A stretch of 64,000 bases of DNA, from the NCBI GenBank assembly GCA_021442155.1, contig CM038221.1:151457601-151521600 (forward strand), read 5' to 3'. The stretch's first letter is position 1. The number at the start of each line of letters is the position of its first letter. Position numbers and translations under genes: made by a program. Shown here in pieces: positions 45,341-56,972 of the stretch. The notes under the pieces were generated by a model. It saw only the letters and a program-made list of their open reading frames with translations. It was not told the origin of the DNA and searched no databases. This stretch comes from Cymbidium sinense. Lineage: Eukaryota; Streptophyta; Magnoliopsida; Asparagales; Orchidaceae.

Positions 45341-46660
45341 TTGATTGCTAGTCTGTGAACTTCTATGTCAAGGGATAAGCCTGGCATCTCAGCATATGTC
45401 CAAGCAAAGCAGTCCTTGAATTCACGGAGCAACACTTTTAATTATTCCACTTTATCTTCAGAAAGTAAGGCACTGATGAACGTTGGGCGACGATCCTCCT
45501 CAGTTCCCAAATTAATTTCTTTAAGTGCATCTTTATTAGCTGCCTTACCATCTTCAAGCTCTTCAGGTACTGGTCTGGCTTCTACTTCTTCATTATTTGT
45601 AAGACTGACTTCCAAAATGTCATTCTCATTTTCATTATCACTCTCAACTTCTTTTCTTGTTATAGCGTAATAGGTGTATTCCTGTAGACCATTGTCTTGG
45701 ATGAACCCAAGGCCTTTGGTAGTGTGCTTGTTTCTTTTACCAATGGTTTGAGAGCCTTTTGGGTACCATATCATCTCAAAGAGCTTAGTCCTTTGCTTGC
45801 TTGCTCCAGCATGGACTCCATGCTTACGCATTAGGTTTTGCATCTTTGGAGAATAATATTTTGGTATCCTTATAGGCACAACTTCTTCCTCTTTAGATAA
45901 CTGCATTACCCAATCAAGATCTTCTCCTTAACATCCCTTAGATTTATAAAATAGGCTTCATGGCCCATGTTTTCCAGGGAGGGGAGGTACATAGCAGGTC
46001 ACCAGTTCCTCAACTTTATGAGTTTCTCGAGGGGTGATTTCTTTAAAATGTTGAGAAGGTACAAGAGTAACTATGAGCTTAGTCTCCTCTTCCAATGGGT
46101 CTATGATTATTTTAAAGTAGATGCACTGCACCTTACCTTCAAAAGTAGATTCAAACTCATAATCAGAGTCAAAATAATCCTCTTCAATCAATGCTTTACC
46201 TGAAGATTCATGTGGACCTTTGGATTTAAAAGGAACACATTCCGCTTCTTCTTCAGTATCATTGCCTAAAAGAGGGACAGTGTTACTTATTTTAGACTTG
46301 TTCTTTATTTCCTCAGAGATATTTGAAATAATCTCTTTTTCTTTATTTGTTTTAATTTCATCCTTCTTCTTAACTTGCTCTTTTATGGGTTTTTAAGTAG
46401 ATACAATATTTGCTAGTTGTTTTGTTAGCTTTGATTCCATCAAAAGGAAGTAACTGGTATCTTAATATATTTTCATCTCATGAACAACAAAGGGTTGGAT
46501 GTCACTCACAATTTTGCATTCTTCCCCGTCCTTGTATATTTTATACATTGATGCAATGTAGACGAGATAATGCCATACTCATGAAGCCATGGTCAGCCCA
46601 AAAGAGCTCTGAATGAAGTATCTACATCGATCACATGAAATTTGGCCTCTATGTAGAGGT
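45341..46660 (-). pseudogene. pol: PR-RT linker (element C)
   Basis: About 1.3 kb between PR and RT. Two long open pieces remain: 45958-46191, with the acidic EEDYFDSDYEFESTFEGK, and 45442-45906 (154 codons), with RIPKYYSPKMQNLMRKHGVH, KGLGFIQDNGLQEYTYYAIT and an acidic tail ESDNENENDILEVSLTNNEE. It corresponds in place and acidity to the linker of element B but shares only short matches. No known domain is recognised. A linker of this size between PR and RT in two separate families suggests that it has a job in the polyprotein. Confidence 0.6.
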
Positions 46661-46960
46661 CTCTAAATTTAATAGAGGACAAATGATCCAACAGTTTTCT
46701 GTCCCTTCTCATTGAAACCTTGGACCAAGATTTTATTTCGTCCCAGATGTTGTACATTTAGAGATAGCCACTTGAGGGTCCTCAGGTTCATAAGATTCAA
46801 GAAAGAACCAGGATCAATTAAGATCCATGGTATTATAACTTCATCACTTTTAGCTATAACATACAGAGGGTGATTGTCCTCTGCAGTTCCAAGGATAAGA
46901 TATTCTTCTGCAAATGTGATGGCTGGAGGATCTTGAATGTGCAAGTTCTCCGTTAGACAG
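46661..46960 (-). pseudogene. pol: Retropepsin (PR) domain (element C)
   Basis: A 91-codon open stretch with NHPLYVIAKSDEVIIPWILI, the catalytic DPG (46807-46815) followed by SFLNLMNLRTLKWL, and the flap-side GFNEKGQKTVGSFVLY. This is the most complete protease in the window. Length and motif order match Ty3 retropepsins, with DPG where most have DTG or DSG. It ends in a stop, and the continuation is shifted. Confidence 0.78.
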
Positions 46961-47990
46961 AGCTCAGTGAAATATACTTCGACACATTAAGAGCTTCAAT
47001 TAAAGTATTACGGAGATCTTCTAACATTAGAAGTACTTTGTATATGCTAAGTTGTGTTGAAATTTTCCTTAGGTGGGATAGAATGTTGTAGTCGATCCCT
47101 TTATTTGGTGAAGGCTTATTATTTGAATCCTTAGGGATGACTTTTTCATTGATTTCAATTTTTTCCTTTATCTTTATTTATTAGCTCTTTTCTCTATTGG
47201 GATGGCAGTACTCAACCACTTCTCAACTGCACTTGAGCTACATCCTTTGCATCTAAATCTTCAGATGAATCGATTGCTTCAACATCTGCTTCTACTCTGG
47301 CTAATAATGGGCTAGAAGATTTAAAATCACTGCCAAATTTTACATTCTTCATGTCTGCCATCATGGCGGGCTTTGATTCATCTTCATTTGGGAAACAGAG
47401 TTTCTCTAAGCTATTATCAGCTTCATGTACCACTAAGCAAGATTCAGTGGGAAGTTCTTCATCTTCTCCCCCTACATCTTCATTAGTCTGAAGCTTGGTA
47501 ATGAAATCAGCAAGTGTGATGGGTCATCTTGCTAGCTGTATGTAATCATCCATATTGTTGATGGTCTTTTGCGTTAGTATATGACCACCCATGTTGTTGA
47601 TGGTCTTTTGTGTTACCGTCTTTTTCTTTTTTCCTTGATTTATTCTTTCGCTTGGCAAACTTTTTTGGCCTTCCCTTGAAGTACTTGGCTAGGCTATCTT
47701 TCATGAGATGAACTAGCCTTTCCATAACTTGGTTTTCTTTCAACTCAAGTACAGGCTCAAGTGGAGACTTCCACTAAATACCTAGAACACCTACCAATCA
47801 TTTCAACATCTTTACAGTCTTCTTAGAAACTATAACTTGCCATCCTTCATCATCAACCAATTTCTCTTTGCTTTTATATTTGCTTGATGTCACTGGAGAT
47901 GAGGTGATTACCTTTGTAGATTCTTTCTTCGGATGTACCAATACACTACCCGATAATGTGAATTCTCCATTTCTATACTCTCACTTTAGT
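46961..47990 (-). pseudogene. gag-PR spacer with basic tract (element C)
   Basis: Degenerate coding spacer. It includes a strongly basic segment KGRPKKFAKRKNKSRKKEK (about 47625-47680), followed by a short repeat of KDHQQ(H/Y)G (47560-47620, two copies of about 50 bases), and an acidic part with VKFGSDFKSSSPLLA (about 47310-47350). The basic run could bind nucleic acid or act as a nuclear-localisation signal; that is inference. Stops occur between the pieces. Confidence 0.55.
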
Positions 47991-48580
47991 TAGTCTTTGA
48001 ATATATAGCAATCTTCAATGGGATGGCTGAGCACCCGATGGTATGGGCAATTATTAGGATTATCAGCCTATCCAGCTTCTTTATGTTTTTTACACATTGG
48101 CAACTGAAGACCTGCTTTGAGTGCATGCTTGAAAAGTTTAGCCACAATTTCCCTCTTAAAAGAATACTCTTTGTTCAACTTTTCCTTGAGGGTTGGGGTC
48201 ATTGAGTCATTCACTTCTTTTATTTGCTTTGTTCGCTCACCTTCATTGAAGCAGCCTCGAGATACCTCATTACCTCCAAGTATGAGCTTGGGTTGTCGAG
48301 CAAGATTGAATGATTGCTTTGGTCTTTCTTGGTAAGCAGGTAGCCTTTCTTTGTCTACATTATAGCTTATACCTTTTTTGAAGGAGGTGAAATGTGTTTC
48401 ACCCTTCTTCGGATCTGGAGCTTTTCCTCTTTTGGGCTTGTCTTGATGGCTATCAGAGCATAATAAGCTTAATTTATCAAATTTAGACACCTTATCAAGT
48501 AGCTCTTGAAATGTGGTAGTTGAGGCCATGCAAAGATAAAGAGCCATCTTGTCATCGATGTTACCCATAAGTAATTGAAT
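47991..48580 (-). pseudogene. gag: gag C-terminal part with CX2HX4HX4C motif (element C)
   Basis: CPYHRVLSHPIEDC (48008-48049) keeps all four metal ligands in the spacing of a zinc knuckle, with His at the second Cys position. Upstream in an open stretch of 166 codons (48068-48568) are MGNIDDKMALYLCMASTTTF, a basic SDSHQDKPKRGKAPDPKKGE part and LKEKLNKEYSFKREIVAKLF, homologous to the motif in A and B. A stop near 48066 separates this stretch from the knuckle. It would bind RNA and help in assembly. Confidence 0.78.
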
Positions 48581-49110
48581 TGCATGTTCTTCTTCTAATT
48601 ATTGTTCATATTTCATGCTCATATTTCACCAATGTGTGATATATCTAGTTACTAATTCATCCTTCTTCCTTTTCTCAAGGGTGAGATCAATAATAGTTGT
48701 CTTCTTGACTGCGCTGATGAACCTTTTAATGAACATGGTCTCAAGTTCCGTGAAGGTCTTAACTGAGTCATTTGTCAACTCAACATACCAATTGAAAGCA
48801 ATGGAAGTCAAACTGCTGACAAACTAGCAGAACAATAATGCATCATTACCCCCTATGTTATCACAAGATGCTTTAAATTGGGCTAGATGCTACTTAGGAT
48901 TGCCATTTTCATCAAATAGATTAAACTTCAGCATTGAGTATCCATTTGGGTATGAAATTTGATCATACTTCATGGGATATGGATGACCCTTGCTCACCAA
49001 TTTTTTTGACTGCTCGGCAGCTATAATAGCTTTCATCTTCTCATTCAAGATAATATCAAGTTGAGAGGCTATCATGGCTTCAGATGTGCTCTATACATTT
49101 TGAGAAGCAA
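48581..49110 (-). pseudogene. gag: gag core (capsid) pseudogene (element C)
   Basis: Retrotransposon-gag domain. GHPYPMKYDQISYPNGYSML then KFNLFDENGNPK (about 48890-48985) open the core, and SIAFNWYVELTNDSVKTFTE then LETMFIKRFISAVKKTTI (about 48670-48810) match the family helices. The frame is interrupted by one stop between the two open pieces. Sequence is about as different from A and B as expected for another Tat family. Confidence 0.8.
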
Positions 49111-50276
49111 GTTGTCGAGTTAACTCGTTTACTTCAACTCTACTTTGGGCTCTATTTGCACTCTTGAAGCATATGAGATTAGGTTTTCTAGAGGATTATC
49201 GTGGGTACTACTAGTGGCTTGATGATTATTTAGAGAGATAGGTGTTGGACTCACCATAATATTTCCTTGCATTAATTACATCATCACAGTCATTTGCATC
49301 ATCATTACACTCATTTTTGTGTTCAACTAAGCAATTTCTTTATCTTTGGCTTTCATCTGGCATTGAATTTGCCTCTACGCCTTTGCCAAAGTGGTTGTAT
49401 CTACGAAGGTGGAATTTTCTTCCCTTTTTCCTTCTTCTTCTTCTTCTTATTGTTCCTCTCTTAAAGAATTAGAGGATGTTTTCTCTATTTGAACATTTTG
49501 TTGTTCTTTAGGTTGAGGGGGAGGTGCTGTTGTACGGTGCCTATGTTGGAATTAGTGCATATGGCTTTCCTACTTGTTGTATCATGTACACTATTTTGAC
49601 AGCCATTGTATCCTTCTCTTCCTCTTCATCCTTTTGGACACAGATCTCTGATCGGCATCTCTAATGGACTACTGATTCCAAGTGTGGAATTGAGACTCCT
49701 TCGATTGGAGGGCTTTGATCGAAGCTGACCCCCTCTTGCCGAGATGTAGTTGATTAGCGATGGGATCCTTTAGAGGATTCTCCAAGGTGTCGATCATCAA
49801 AAATTTATTATCCAAAGCTCTCTTTTTAGGCTCCCATCACTGATAACTTTAAGTTCAGGCAGATCTCTGTGAATGCACACCATATGTCATGCCATGTATT
49901 TTCTCTAAGATAATTTCTATTTGAGGCCTACGCCTCCATATTTGCTTGCCTTTCCACTAGGACCTTTTAGTGGTGGATTTTTAGACATGTGGTCTAAGTG
50001 TCACACCCCGATGCTCACTGCATGGGACATGAATTGGTTGACATTTTATTGGGATTATGAGATGAGGTCTCCTTAGAGGAATAGTTCTAGCATCCCTAAT
50101 AATAGCACCCTGATATTTTCTTTTCATTAGTCCTTTCTCCTTGACAACTTGGAGGACCTGATGCACTCTTGCTGATATAGTTTTGGGTTTCCTCATTGGG
50201 GGAGCTGGAGCTTGACGCTGTCAGGTCCAGAAGAACTGCTTAATCTAACCAATAGAGCTATTCTATTTCACCCATG
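49111..50276 (-). pseudogene. gag N-terminal and upstream region of element C, cut by element D
   Basis: No domain recognised. 49111-49560 is rich in Asn, Asp and Glu codons with a short GAA repeat (49430-49450), compatible with the N-terminal coiled part of gag. 49561-50276 has only a short open piece (49981-50196, basic, with KEKGLMKRKYQGAIIRDA). It ends at 50276, where the LTR of element D starts, so the leader and 5' LTR of C should lie right of the window beyond element D. Confidence 0.5.
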
Positions 50277-50731
50277 TGATGAAAATTAATATATATATAT
50301 AATACACCTTGTTGGGATGTCATATAGATCCGTCGATGTTCTTATTAGGGTGATCGGGTGCGGTATTAAGGAAAGGTCTACTATCTCGAGAGATAGAAGT
50401 CACCACCCTACAATGGACCTAATCACCTCAATAAGGACTCCTAAAGACTATGGATCTTCGAAATGTACTAGAGATTCTTCCCCTACTTTATATGGAAAAG
50501 TAAAGTAGGGTTTATTTTAAATCGGGTTCGTTAAGTTCAATATAGGGGAAAGCCCTCATAGTTAATTACATCCTAAGGAACATGATTCCTTAGGAATATT
50601 CTTGATTAAGGTAAATGATTATTATCTCCAAAGATTTTGAAAGGTAGGACTAACAATCGATTGGTTTATTTTTAGAAAGTTAAGTGTCAATAGGAGGGAG
50701 TTCTTATCGAAGCCAAATGAAAATAAGTAGG

Positions 50732-50767
50732 GGGTGCTTAAGATATTAGGAAGCCTAGTAAGCACCC
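50732..50767 (-). other. Covarying hairpin, element D version
   Basis: GGGTGCTTA and TAAGCACCC form a perfect 9-bp stem. Aligned with 6482-6519, at least three outer pairs changed on both sides (two A-T to G-C, one C-G to T-A). Confidence 0.6.
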
Positions 50768-51807
50768 TAAACTATCCTATGGTGGGGTTTTATATTTTTG
50801 AAATTGAATTGATTTATTTGAGTTGAATTTTTATTAGAATGTTAGGGCTTATAATACCATGATACAAGGTCACAAAAATGCCTAAGATGTGAGGATTTAT
50901 GCTCGTAGCCCGCAAAGGGAAGTAGCAACCCTTGAACCGAAATTTAGGGAGCTTTGGCGAGGGCCAAAAGCATGACCTAAATCTAAGACAAAAATGGGTA
51001 TTTGGTTTACCTCCATAAAAGAGAATAAACCACATTGGACTTTACAAGCTTGGGGTGGCGCTAACTAACTCCTCCTACGATTTTAAAATATGTAGGCAAG
51101 TGAAATGCTTTTGCAAGATAGCTAAGCTATTATTTATTTAGAAAGAGGCTAAATCCTCAAACACACTCCATAAGAGACTAGATCATGTAGGACATGCTTT
51201 AATGACTTAAATCTAATGTAAATTTTGTTACATTTTTTTAATTTGACATAGGCTTGGATTTATATGCCTAATGCATGAGAAATTAGATTATGGGCCAAAA
51301 TCAGCAAAATAAGGAGGTGTGTTTTCACCATGGCTCTCACAGGTCAAGCCAAGTTCTCTAGCAAAGGTGGAAGCCCTCCAATCAAGAGTGAAATAATATA
51401 CTTTTTTATGCATGATGTTAGAAAAGTAAGACAACATCCAGCTAAAGGGTTGCTAATTCTTTTATCTTGTTTTGTAACCTAAGCTTTAGTGAGGTTATGA
51501 GTTATTTATTTTTAATTTGAGTTATTTAATTGGATAAAAAATGTATTTTTCTAAGAGCCTAATCATCATCCAGGTCATACATCAAAGCAAGAAGAAACTA
51601 GGAAAAGATGTCACCTTAATGCTAAAGTTAAACAAACATCAAACAATTTATAAAACTATCGCAAAAGAGTAAAAGGCCATTTGTGGTTGGGATCCATAGC
51701 ACAAACCTGAAAAAAATTAGGTAGCTAAGCTCTACTTTTATACAACCCTAATTACAAATGAATTAATTACAATTATGCAAGGAATTCATGTTATGGGGGT
51801 CTTCATT

Positions 51808-51857
51808 CTTCATTTCTTCTTTCTTCTTTCTTCTTTCTTCTTTCTTCTTTCTTCTTT
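51808..51857 (-). repeat. TTCTTTC microsatellite in LTR (element D)
   Basis: About seven near-perfect TTCTTTC units, on the + strand. Longest and most regular copy of the LTR purine tract. Confidence 0.85.
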
Positions 51858-53764
51858 TGGTTGGTTGGAATGTGATTGCTCCAAAGGCTTCACATGGTAC
51901 ATAAGACATGATCTTATGACCAATGCTCATCCTAATCCCCCATAATAATCATTCCAAATTCCTAATTCCAAAAGTACATGAAAATGGGAAAAAGAAAATC
52001 TAACTAACACCTGCAAAATAGAAATTAGCCAAACAAATCGAACAATCTCAAGCATGTATATATATAAATTAGACTTAGCACCCCACGCATGGGTAACCAA
52101 GTCCACCTAGCCTATTTTGTATTATGCTTAGGGGTATAAGCACCTTCAAAGCAAAAGTAGTTATATTTTTATTATAGCGTCCCTTAAGCACAATCTCTTA
52201 TAGAAGATAATGGTTAGACTAAGATCGCCCTACCATTCAATCTATGAACATGCACCCTAACATCCAGACTAAAACAAAACATCACAAAATAAAAGCAAAC
52301 ATCTAACCATGCACCATCCTAACTTAAAGCTAGAAATCCTATTCAAAACTATGCTAAAAGAAAAGAGAAGGAAAGCCACACTATGCACATTTTTATATTT
52401 TTCTACCCATATGCAAGCTCATAAATAATTATAAGTAGCATACCTTTCAATTTTGATGTTTGATTCATAAGCTTTGAAAGTAATTTTGTATTTAATAGTG
52501 ATAATAACCATTCATATTCTTACTTTAGCCAAAATATGCAATTTGACATAAAGGAAACATCTCATTTTTAATTTGATATTCAAAAAGCATGAATGCATGA
52601 TTTTCATATGGCATACACATTTATCAAGCTAGGAAAGAGATAAAGTGATGAAATCATGTAAATTCATTCACCCAAATTAATTCCCAAAGAAAATTATATG
52701 AAATAGAATTATTTAAAGCAAATCAAATTTATTTTAAAGAGATTTTTAGTTTTGTTTGAGTTTGATTTGAATTTAAGAAATGTGAAGAGGTTTGCTGGTC
52801 CTAACCCATTTCTCACATGTGTATGTTGTTTTGGTTTAATTTTAGAACCATTAGATGATTTTTATATTTTATTTAGGTTAAGGTGTGAATTAAGTGCATT
52901 AATTACCCCTTACCTACACCACTTTAACATATTTAAACAAGTAATTATGAGCCACAATATGACATAAAACCACAAGGAATTTAAATCAGCAATGCATCAT
53001 AGAAAAGAAAGGTACCTAATGCAATTGGCTCATAATTAATGATTAATTAAGTTAAAGGCTTTAATTTAAGTACTTTCATAACCCTTTCCCACACATGTGG
53101 GTTGGATTTTGATTTCCTTAAGTTACTTAGGTTATTGAACACCTAAGCACCTACCCAAGATGTATTGGTTAAGTTCTAGAATGTTTTGATTTTGAAAAGT
53201 TTGATTAATTATGCTATTTAATTAAGTGATTAAACTTATTTAATTAATTTGCACCTTAATTACATTTTATCCAAATGAAATGAACTTAGGAAAAGAAGAT
53301 ATGGGAAAGAACACTAATCTCATTCCTTAAGTTCACTCACTATTCTAAGGTGACTAGCAAAATTAATTAGTGGATTTATTACCATTTAAAAGGTTAATTA
53401 ACTATTTAATTGATTAAGAGAGCGATTAGCAGTGAACTAAGCAATTACCCTAATTAAACTATTAATAAATTTCAAGAAAATTATGGGAGGCAGAGGTCAT
53501 CCCATTAATAAACCCTAGGAAGTTTGGAATTAATCAGTGGAATTATTAGGGAGTAATTAATATAATTACATTCCTAATAAAACCTTAATTCAGAAAATAT
53601 AACTACTCAAAATTAATTGAAGTTAATTTTAGATTATTCCTCTTTGAATTATCTTTCTGATGCTTTTTATTTTATATTTTTCTTATTTTTCTATATTTAA
53701 TTATGATAATTTGAAGTTTCATGATTATGAAGTAATTAAACCCTTAATTATATGACTAATCCCA

Positions 53765-53880
53765 TCGGCGCCACCTGAAGGTTGACACGGCGTGCGCTTT
53801 CCATGTGGTGCGACAGGAGAGGTAACTTAAGTTGTCACATCATAGCACCGTGTCAGCGGCGATGCTACGCACTTTTTTCT
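53765..53880 (-). other. GC-rich island in LTR (element D)
   Basis: CpG-rich patch with TGACACGG and CCGTGTCA arms. It occupies the same place between the AATTAATT-rich segment and the U3 side as the islands at 2455 and 22500. It is missing from element B through deletion. Confidence 0.5.
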
Positions 53881-54626
53881 CATCTGTTCGATCAAAGATT
53901 AGATGGGTGTGATCAAGCCCGTGGTATTAATATAATAAATCAGAGGATCCTATGCATCTTGATCATTGCTGTCCTTCTAAAATGCATGGATGGATGGCCA
54001 ACGATCAGTCCCTAAGCTTACCTGTGGGAGATGGCCACTGTCCAGCTTTTAGGGTAAGATCTGAGCACAATTGAGCTCGGATTGAGCTCAAACTCAACCC
54101 ACACCATCATCATGCAAGGGAGAACACATCCAACGACCAATTTTACTTGAGATGAAAATTCCTTTCATAAAGGACCACACACTCTCTAGTTTAAGCTCGA
54201 GTTGAAGGCATACCTTATTGGAGGCTATCACCGGCTTTCAAATCTGTTGAGGTAGCTTCATCTAGTGGAGACGAAGCCTTGTTGAAGATTTGAGGTGTTG
54301 AGGTTGAGTATATCTCTCTATGGACCAAGGTGCCCTTCAAGTACTTACGACTTTGGTCTAGAGCACTTTTCTTGTGGCTTTAAGACTTGGATGAATGCTT
54401 GGGTGAGCTCGAATAGGTTCCCTCAAGGTGCTTGCAAAGTGAATTGGATTGAATTTGAGTATTGGATCAATTGGAAAATCTTGCTACCTCCCTTATTTTT
54501 GGTTTTGAAGAAATCAAGAATGGGGAAATTGAATTCGCTTGGGGGAGCTTGGGGGGACTTGTTATTGCTTCCTCTGGCTTCCACTTACTCAATCAAATAC
54601 AACAGAATACAATTCAAGTGAAATTA

Positions 54627-54647
54627 GGGGGAGTATATCTCCCCCTA
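54627..54647 (-). promoter_or_regulatory. TATA box centred in a palindrome (element D LTR)
   Basis: Arms AGGGGGAG and CTCCCCCT are perfect inverted repeats around TATAT. The symmetry means the site would look the same to a TATA-binding complex on either strand. Conserved in all four LTRs with small changes. Confidence 0.6.
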
Positions 54648-54849
54648 GGTGAATCAGATGGTCGCAAGCTTCCTTTCAATTTTGATCCAATTCACCTTAT
54701 TCAATGGGTTTGTTAAAACATTTAGAGTGTCATGGCATTCAGTTTTGGGTGTGGAGTGGAGTAGTGAAGCTCCCATGTGCTTGAAATGAGTGGAGGAAGG
54801 ATTCCCATGCACTCATGTCAAGTGAGGTGGTCAATTTTATCCTTGGGTT

Positions 54850-55960
54850 GGGTTTGGCTGACCCAAACCCAATGGGTCATGTGCACCATCCTCATTAGTG
54901 ACCATTTGGTCCACTAAGAGGATGCCAACTGTCCATGAAATGGAATTGACCAAATTCCAAGTGGTTTTGATTTTAGGTTACACTATGGCCTAGGGGTAAA
55001 ATGGTCATTTGTCTTGGATTTTAATTTGAATATATTTGGTATGATTGAAAAATGGGTTGGGCCAAGTTTCAATGAATTTGGAGTTGGTTTGATATGATTT
55101 GGCTCATGTTGACTCATTTAGGTCAAAATGGGTCAACTTGGGTCAATTTGACTAATTGGTCAAATTGGGTCAAACCAAGGGTCGGGTCAAGTTCACATGA
55201 CCATTTGAAATGTTTTGGCATCATTATTTTGGTTCAATTTGATTTATATTTTATTGTGATTCATTTGATTTCATTTAGGTCAAATGGGTGAAGTTGACCA
55301 ATTTGACCCATTTGACCTATTTGGGTTAGGTCATGGGTTGGTTTATTTTGGTTGATCATTTGAAATGGACTGGTATCTTTATTTCCAATCAATTTGGTTT
55401 ATATTTGGATTTGGCTCAATTTGACCCTTTAGGTCAAGTTGGGTTCAAGATTCAGGCTAGTTAGGCCTAGATTGGGGATTTGGTCAAGTTCAACAAGTGA
55501 TTTGGAATGAACCTGACCCATTAGTTTTAATCAATTTAGCTTAGATCAAGTTTTGACACATTTTGAATTTTTAGGTCAAGTTGGGTCAACTTGGGTCAAG
55601 TGGCCAATTGGGTTAGGTTAGGCTCAAATGATGACTTGGTCAAGCTCAAACATTGATCATGAATGAGTTTTGATCAATGGTTTCAATCAATTTGTCCTAT
55701 GATAAATTTTTGCTAGTTTAGATTTCATTTTGGCTAAGTGTTGACTTGGTCAACCCTTAAGTTTGACTTGGTTTGACCCAATTTGAGTGATTGATCATCT
55801 TATGGTGATTGTTGCTCACAATGTAAGGCTTAGATGGCCTTAGTTCAATCCAATTTGGATAGGATTAGAATTTGGCTCATGTTGGGTACTTTTGGTCACT
55901 TTGGGTCAAGTGAGCCTAAGTGGGTCAAATGGCTTGGTCAACACTTGATTTGAGTTTGAT
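54850..55960 (-). promoter_or_regulatory. W-box-dense region of U3 (element D LTR)
   Basis: GGTCAA and TTGACC cores every few tens of bases, as in the other LTRs, for example GGGTCAACTTGGGTCAA near 55128 and again near 55583. Confidence 0.5.
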
Positions 55961-56296
55961 TGAGCTCACATATAGACTTATGATTAAAATATACATCTAT
56001 TTGCAAGTGGTTTGAAGTCAAATGGGTTTTGATCCGCTTGATAATTTCAAGTTCAAAGGGTGAACATGGGTTTGACTTAGGTTTGATTTTTGAATTTAGT
56101 TTTAGTTTGATGATTGGAGTTTGTATTTATATTTGGACTCATGATTGAAGGATTGATTGAATCATGAAGAAAAATCAAGGGTTTGACTTGGTTTGAATTT
56201 ATTTTGGCTAAGTTCAAGATTTTTACTTGAAAGACCTAGGTTGAATTTTGATTGAATTTGGATTTGATTTTTTGAATTTAGTTTTAGATATTTGAA

Positions 56297-56525
56297 TTTA
56301 TATTTCATTTATATTTGTGAATATAAATGAGAATATAAATGGGTTATGAGAAAATTCCTTGAATTTGAAATGATTTAGATTTGATTTAGGCTAAGTCCAT
56401 AAGAGGGAAAAATGACTTAGGAAAGATTTTTGATTTGGATTTGAATTTTAAATTTGGTTTGATTGATTTGAATTTATATTTCATTTATATATGTGAATAT
56501 AAATGAGAATATAAATGGGTTATGA
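56297..56525 (-). repeat. ~180-bp U3 tandem repeats, two units (element D LTR)
   Basis: Palindromic TTTATATTTCATTTATAT with GTGAATATAAATGAGAATAT near 56297 and 56473, spacing 176. A and B have four units. Confidence 0.65.
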
Positions 56526-56972
56526 GAAAATTCCTTGAATTTGAATTGATTTAGATTTCATTTAGGCTAAGTCCATAAGAGGGAATCAAAGGACTTAAAA
56601 AATAATTTTGAAGTTTGGAGTCCAATCATGGGCTTCAATCATAAGTTTCAATTATTTGGAATTGACTCATGATTTGAGAAAATCCATTGAATTGGTTCAA
56701 GGTTGAGTTAGAGTTAGAGTTGATATGAGTTAGTAGTTTTATCTTGGAAGAAGGAAGTGAGGATTTGGTTCAAGCTATAGGATAAGCAAATCTTCTAAGA
56801 CCCCTAAGGCATGACCTATTCCTATGGCTAACTCTTCTAAGTCTCTAGGGCTAGGTTGAATGTCCACATAATCACTAGATGTGTCTTAAGACTAGGAAAC
56901 TCTTAAAGTCTAAGAGAAGCCCTATGCCTAAGATGGAGGGGTTGAGAGCTCATCCTAAAAATGAGGTCAATG

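Larger units (their letters stand above)
50277..56972 (-). mobile_element. Element D 3' LTR
   Basis: LTR of 6.7 kb on the minus strand, from CATTGACCTCATTTTT at 56972 to TTTTCATCA at 50277. The first two bases are CA where the other copies have TG, so the exact start is uncertain by a few bases. It holds two ~180-bp U3 repeats, the W-box-dense stretch (about 54850-55960), the best-preserved TATA palindrome (54627-54647), a GC-rich island (53765-53880), the TTCTTTC microsatellite and the covarying hairpin (50732). A TA run (50291-50303) lies at its end. Confidence 0.83.

Noticed and set aside
54295..54716. Two overlapping open frames of 84-108 codons inside the element D LTR
   Set aside because: They lie across the TATA palindrome of the LTR, and no corresponding frame exists in the other three LTRs.
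50277..56972. Reading 50277-56972 and 37920-42667 as the two LTRs of one element with C as its interior
   Set aside because: No PBS follows 50276, C's integrase is cut off in mid-domain at 42668 without any 3' UTR, and the LTR at 37920-42667 is followed by a proper PBS that assigns it to B as a 5' LTR.
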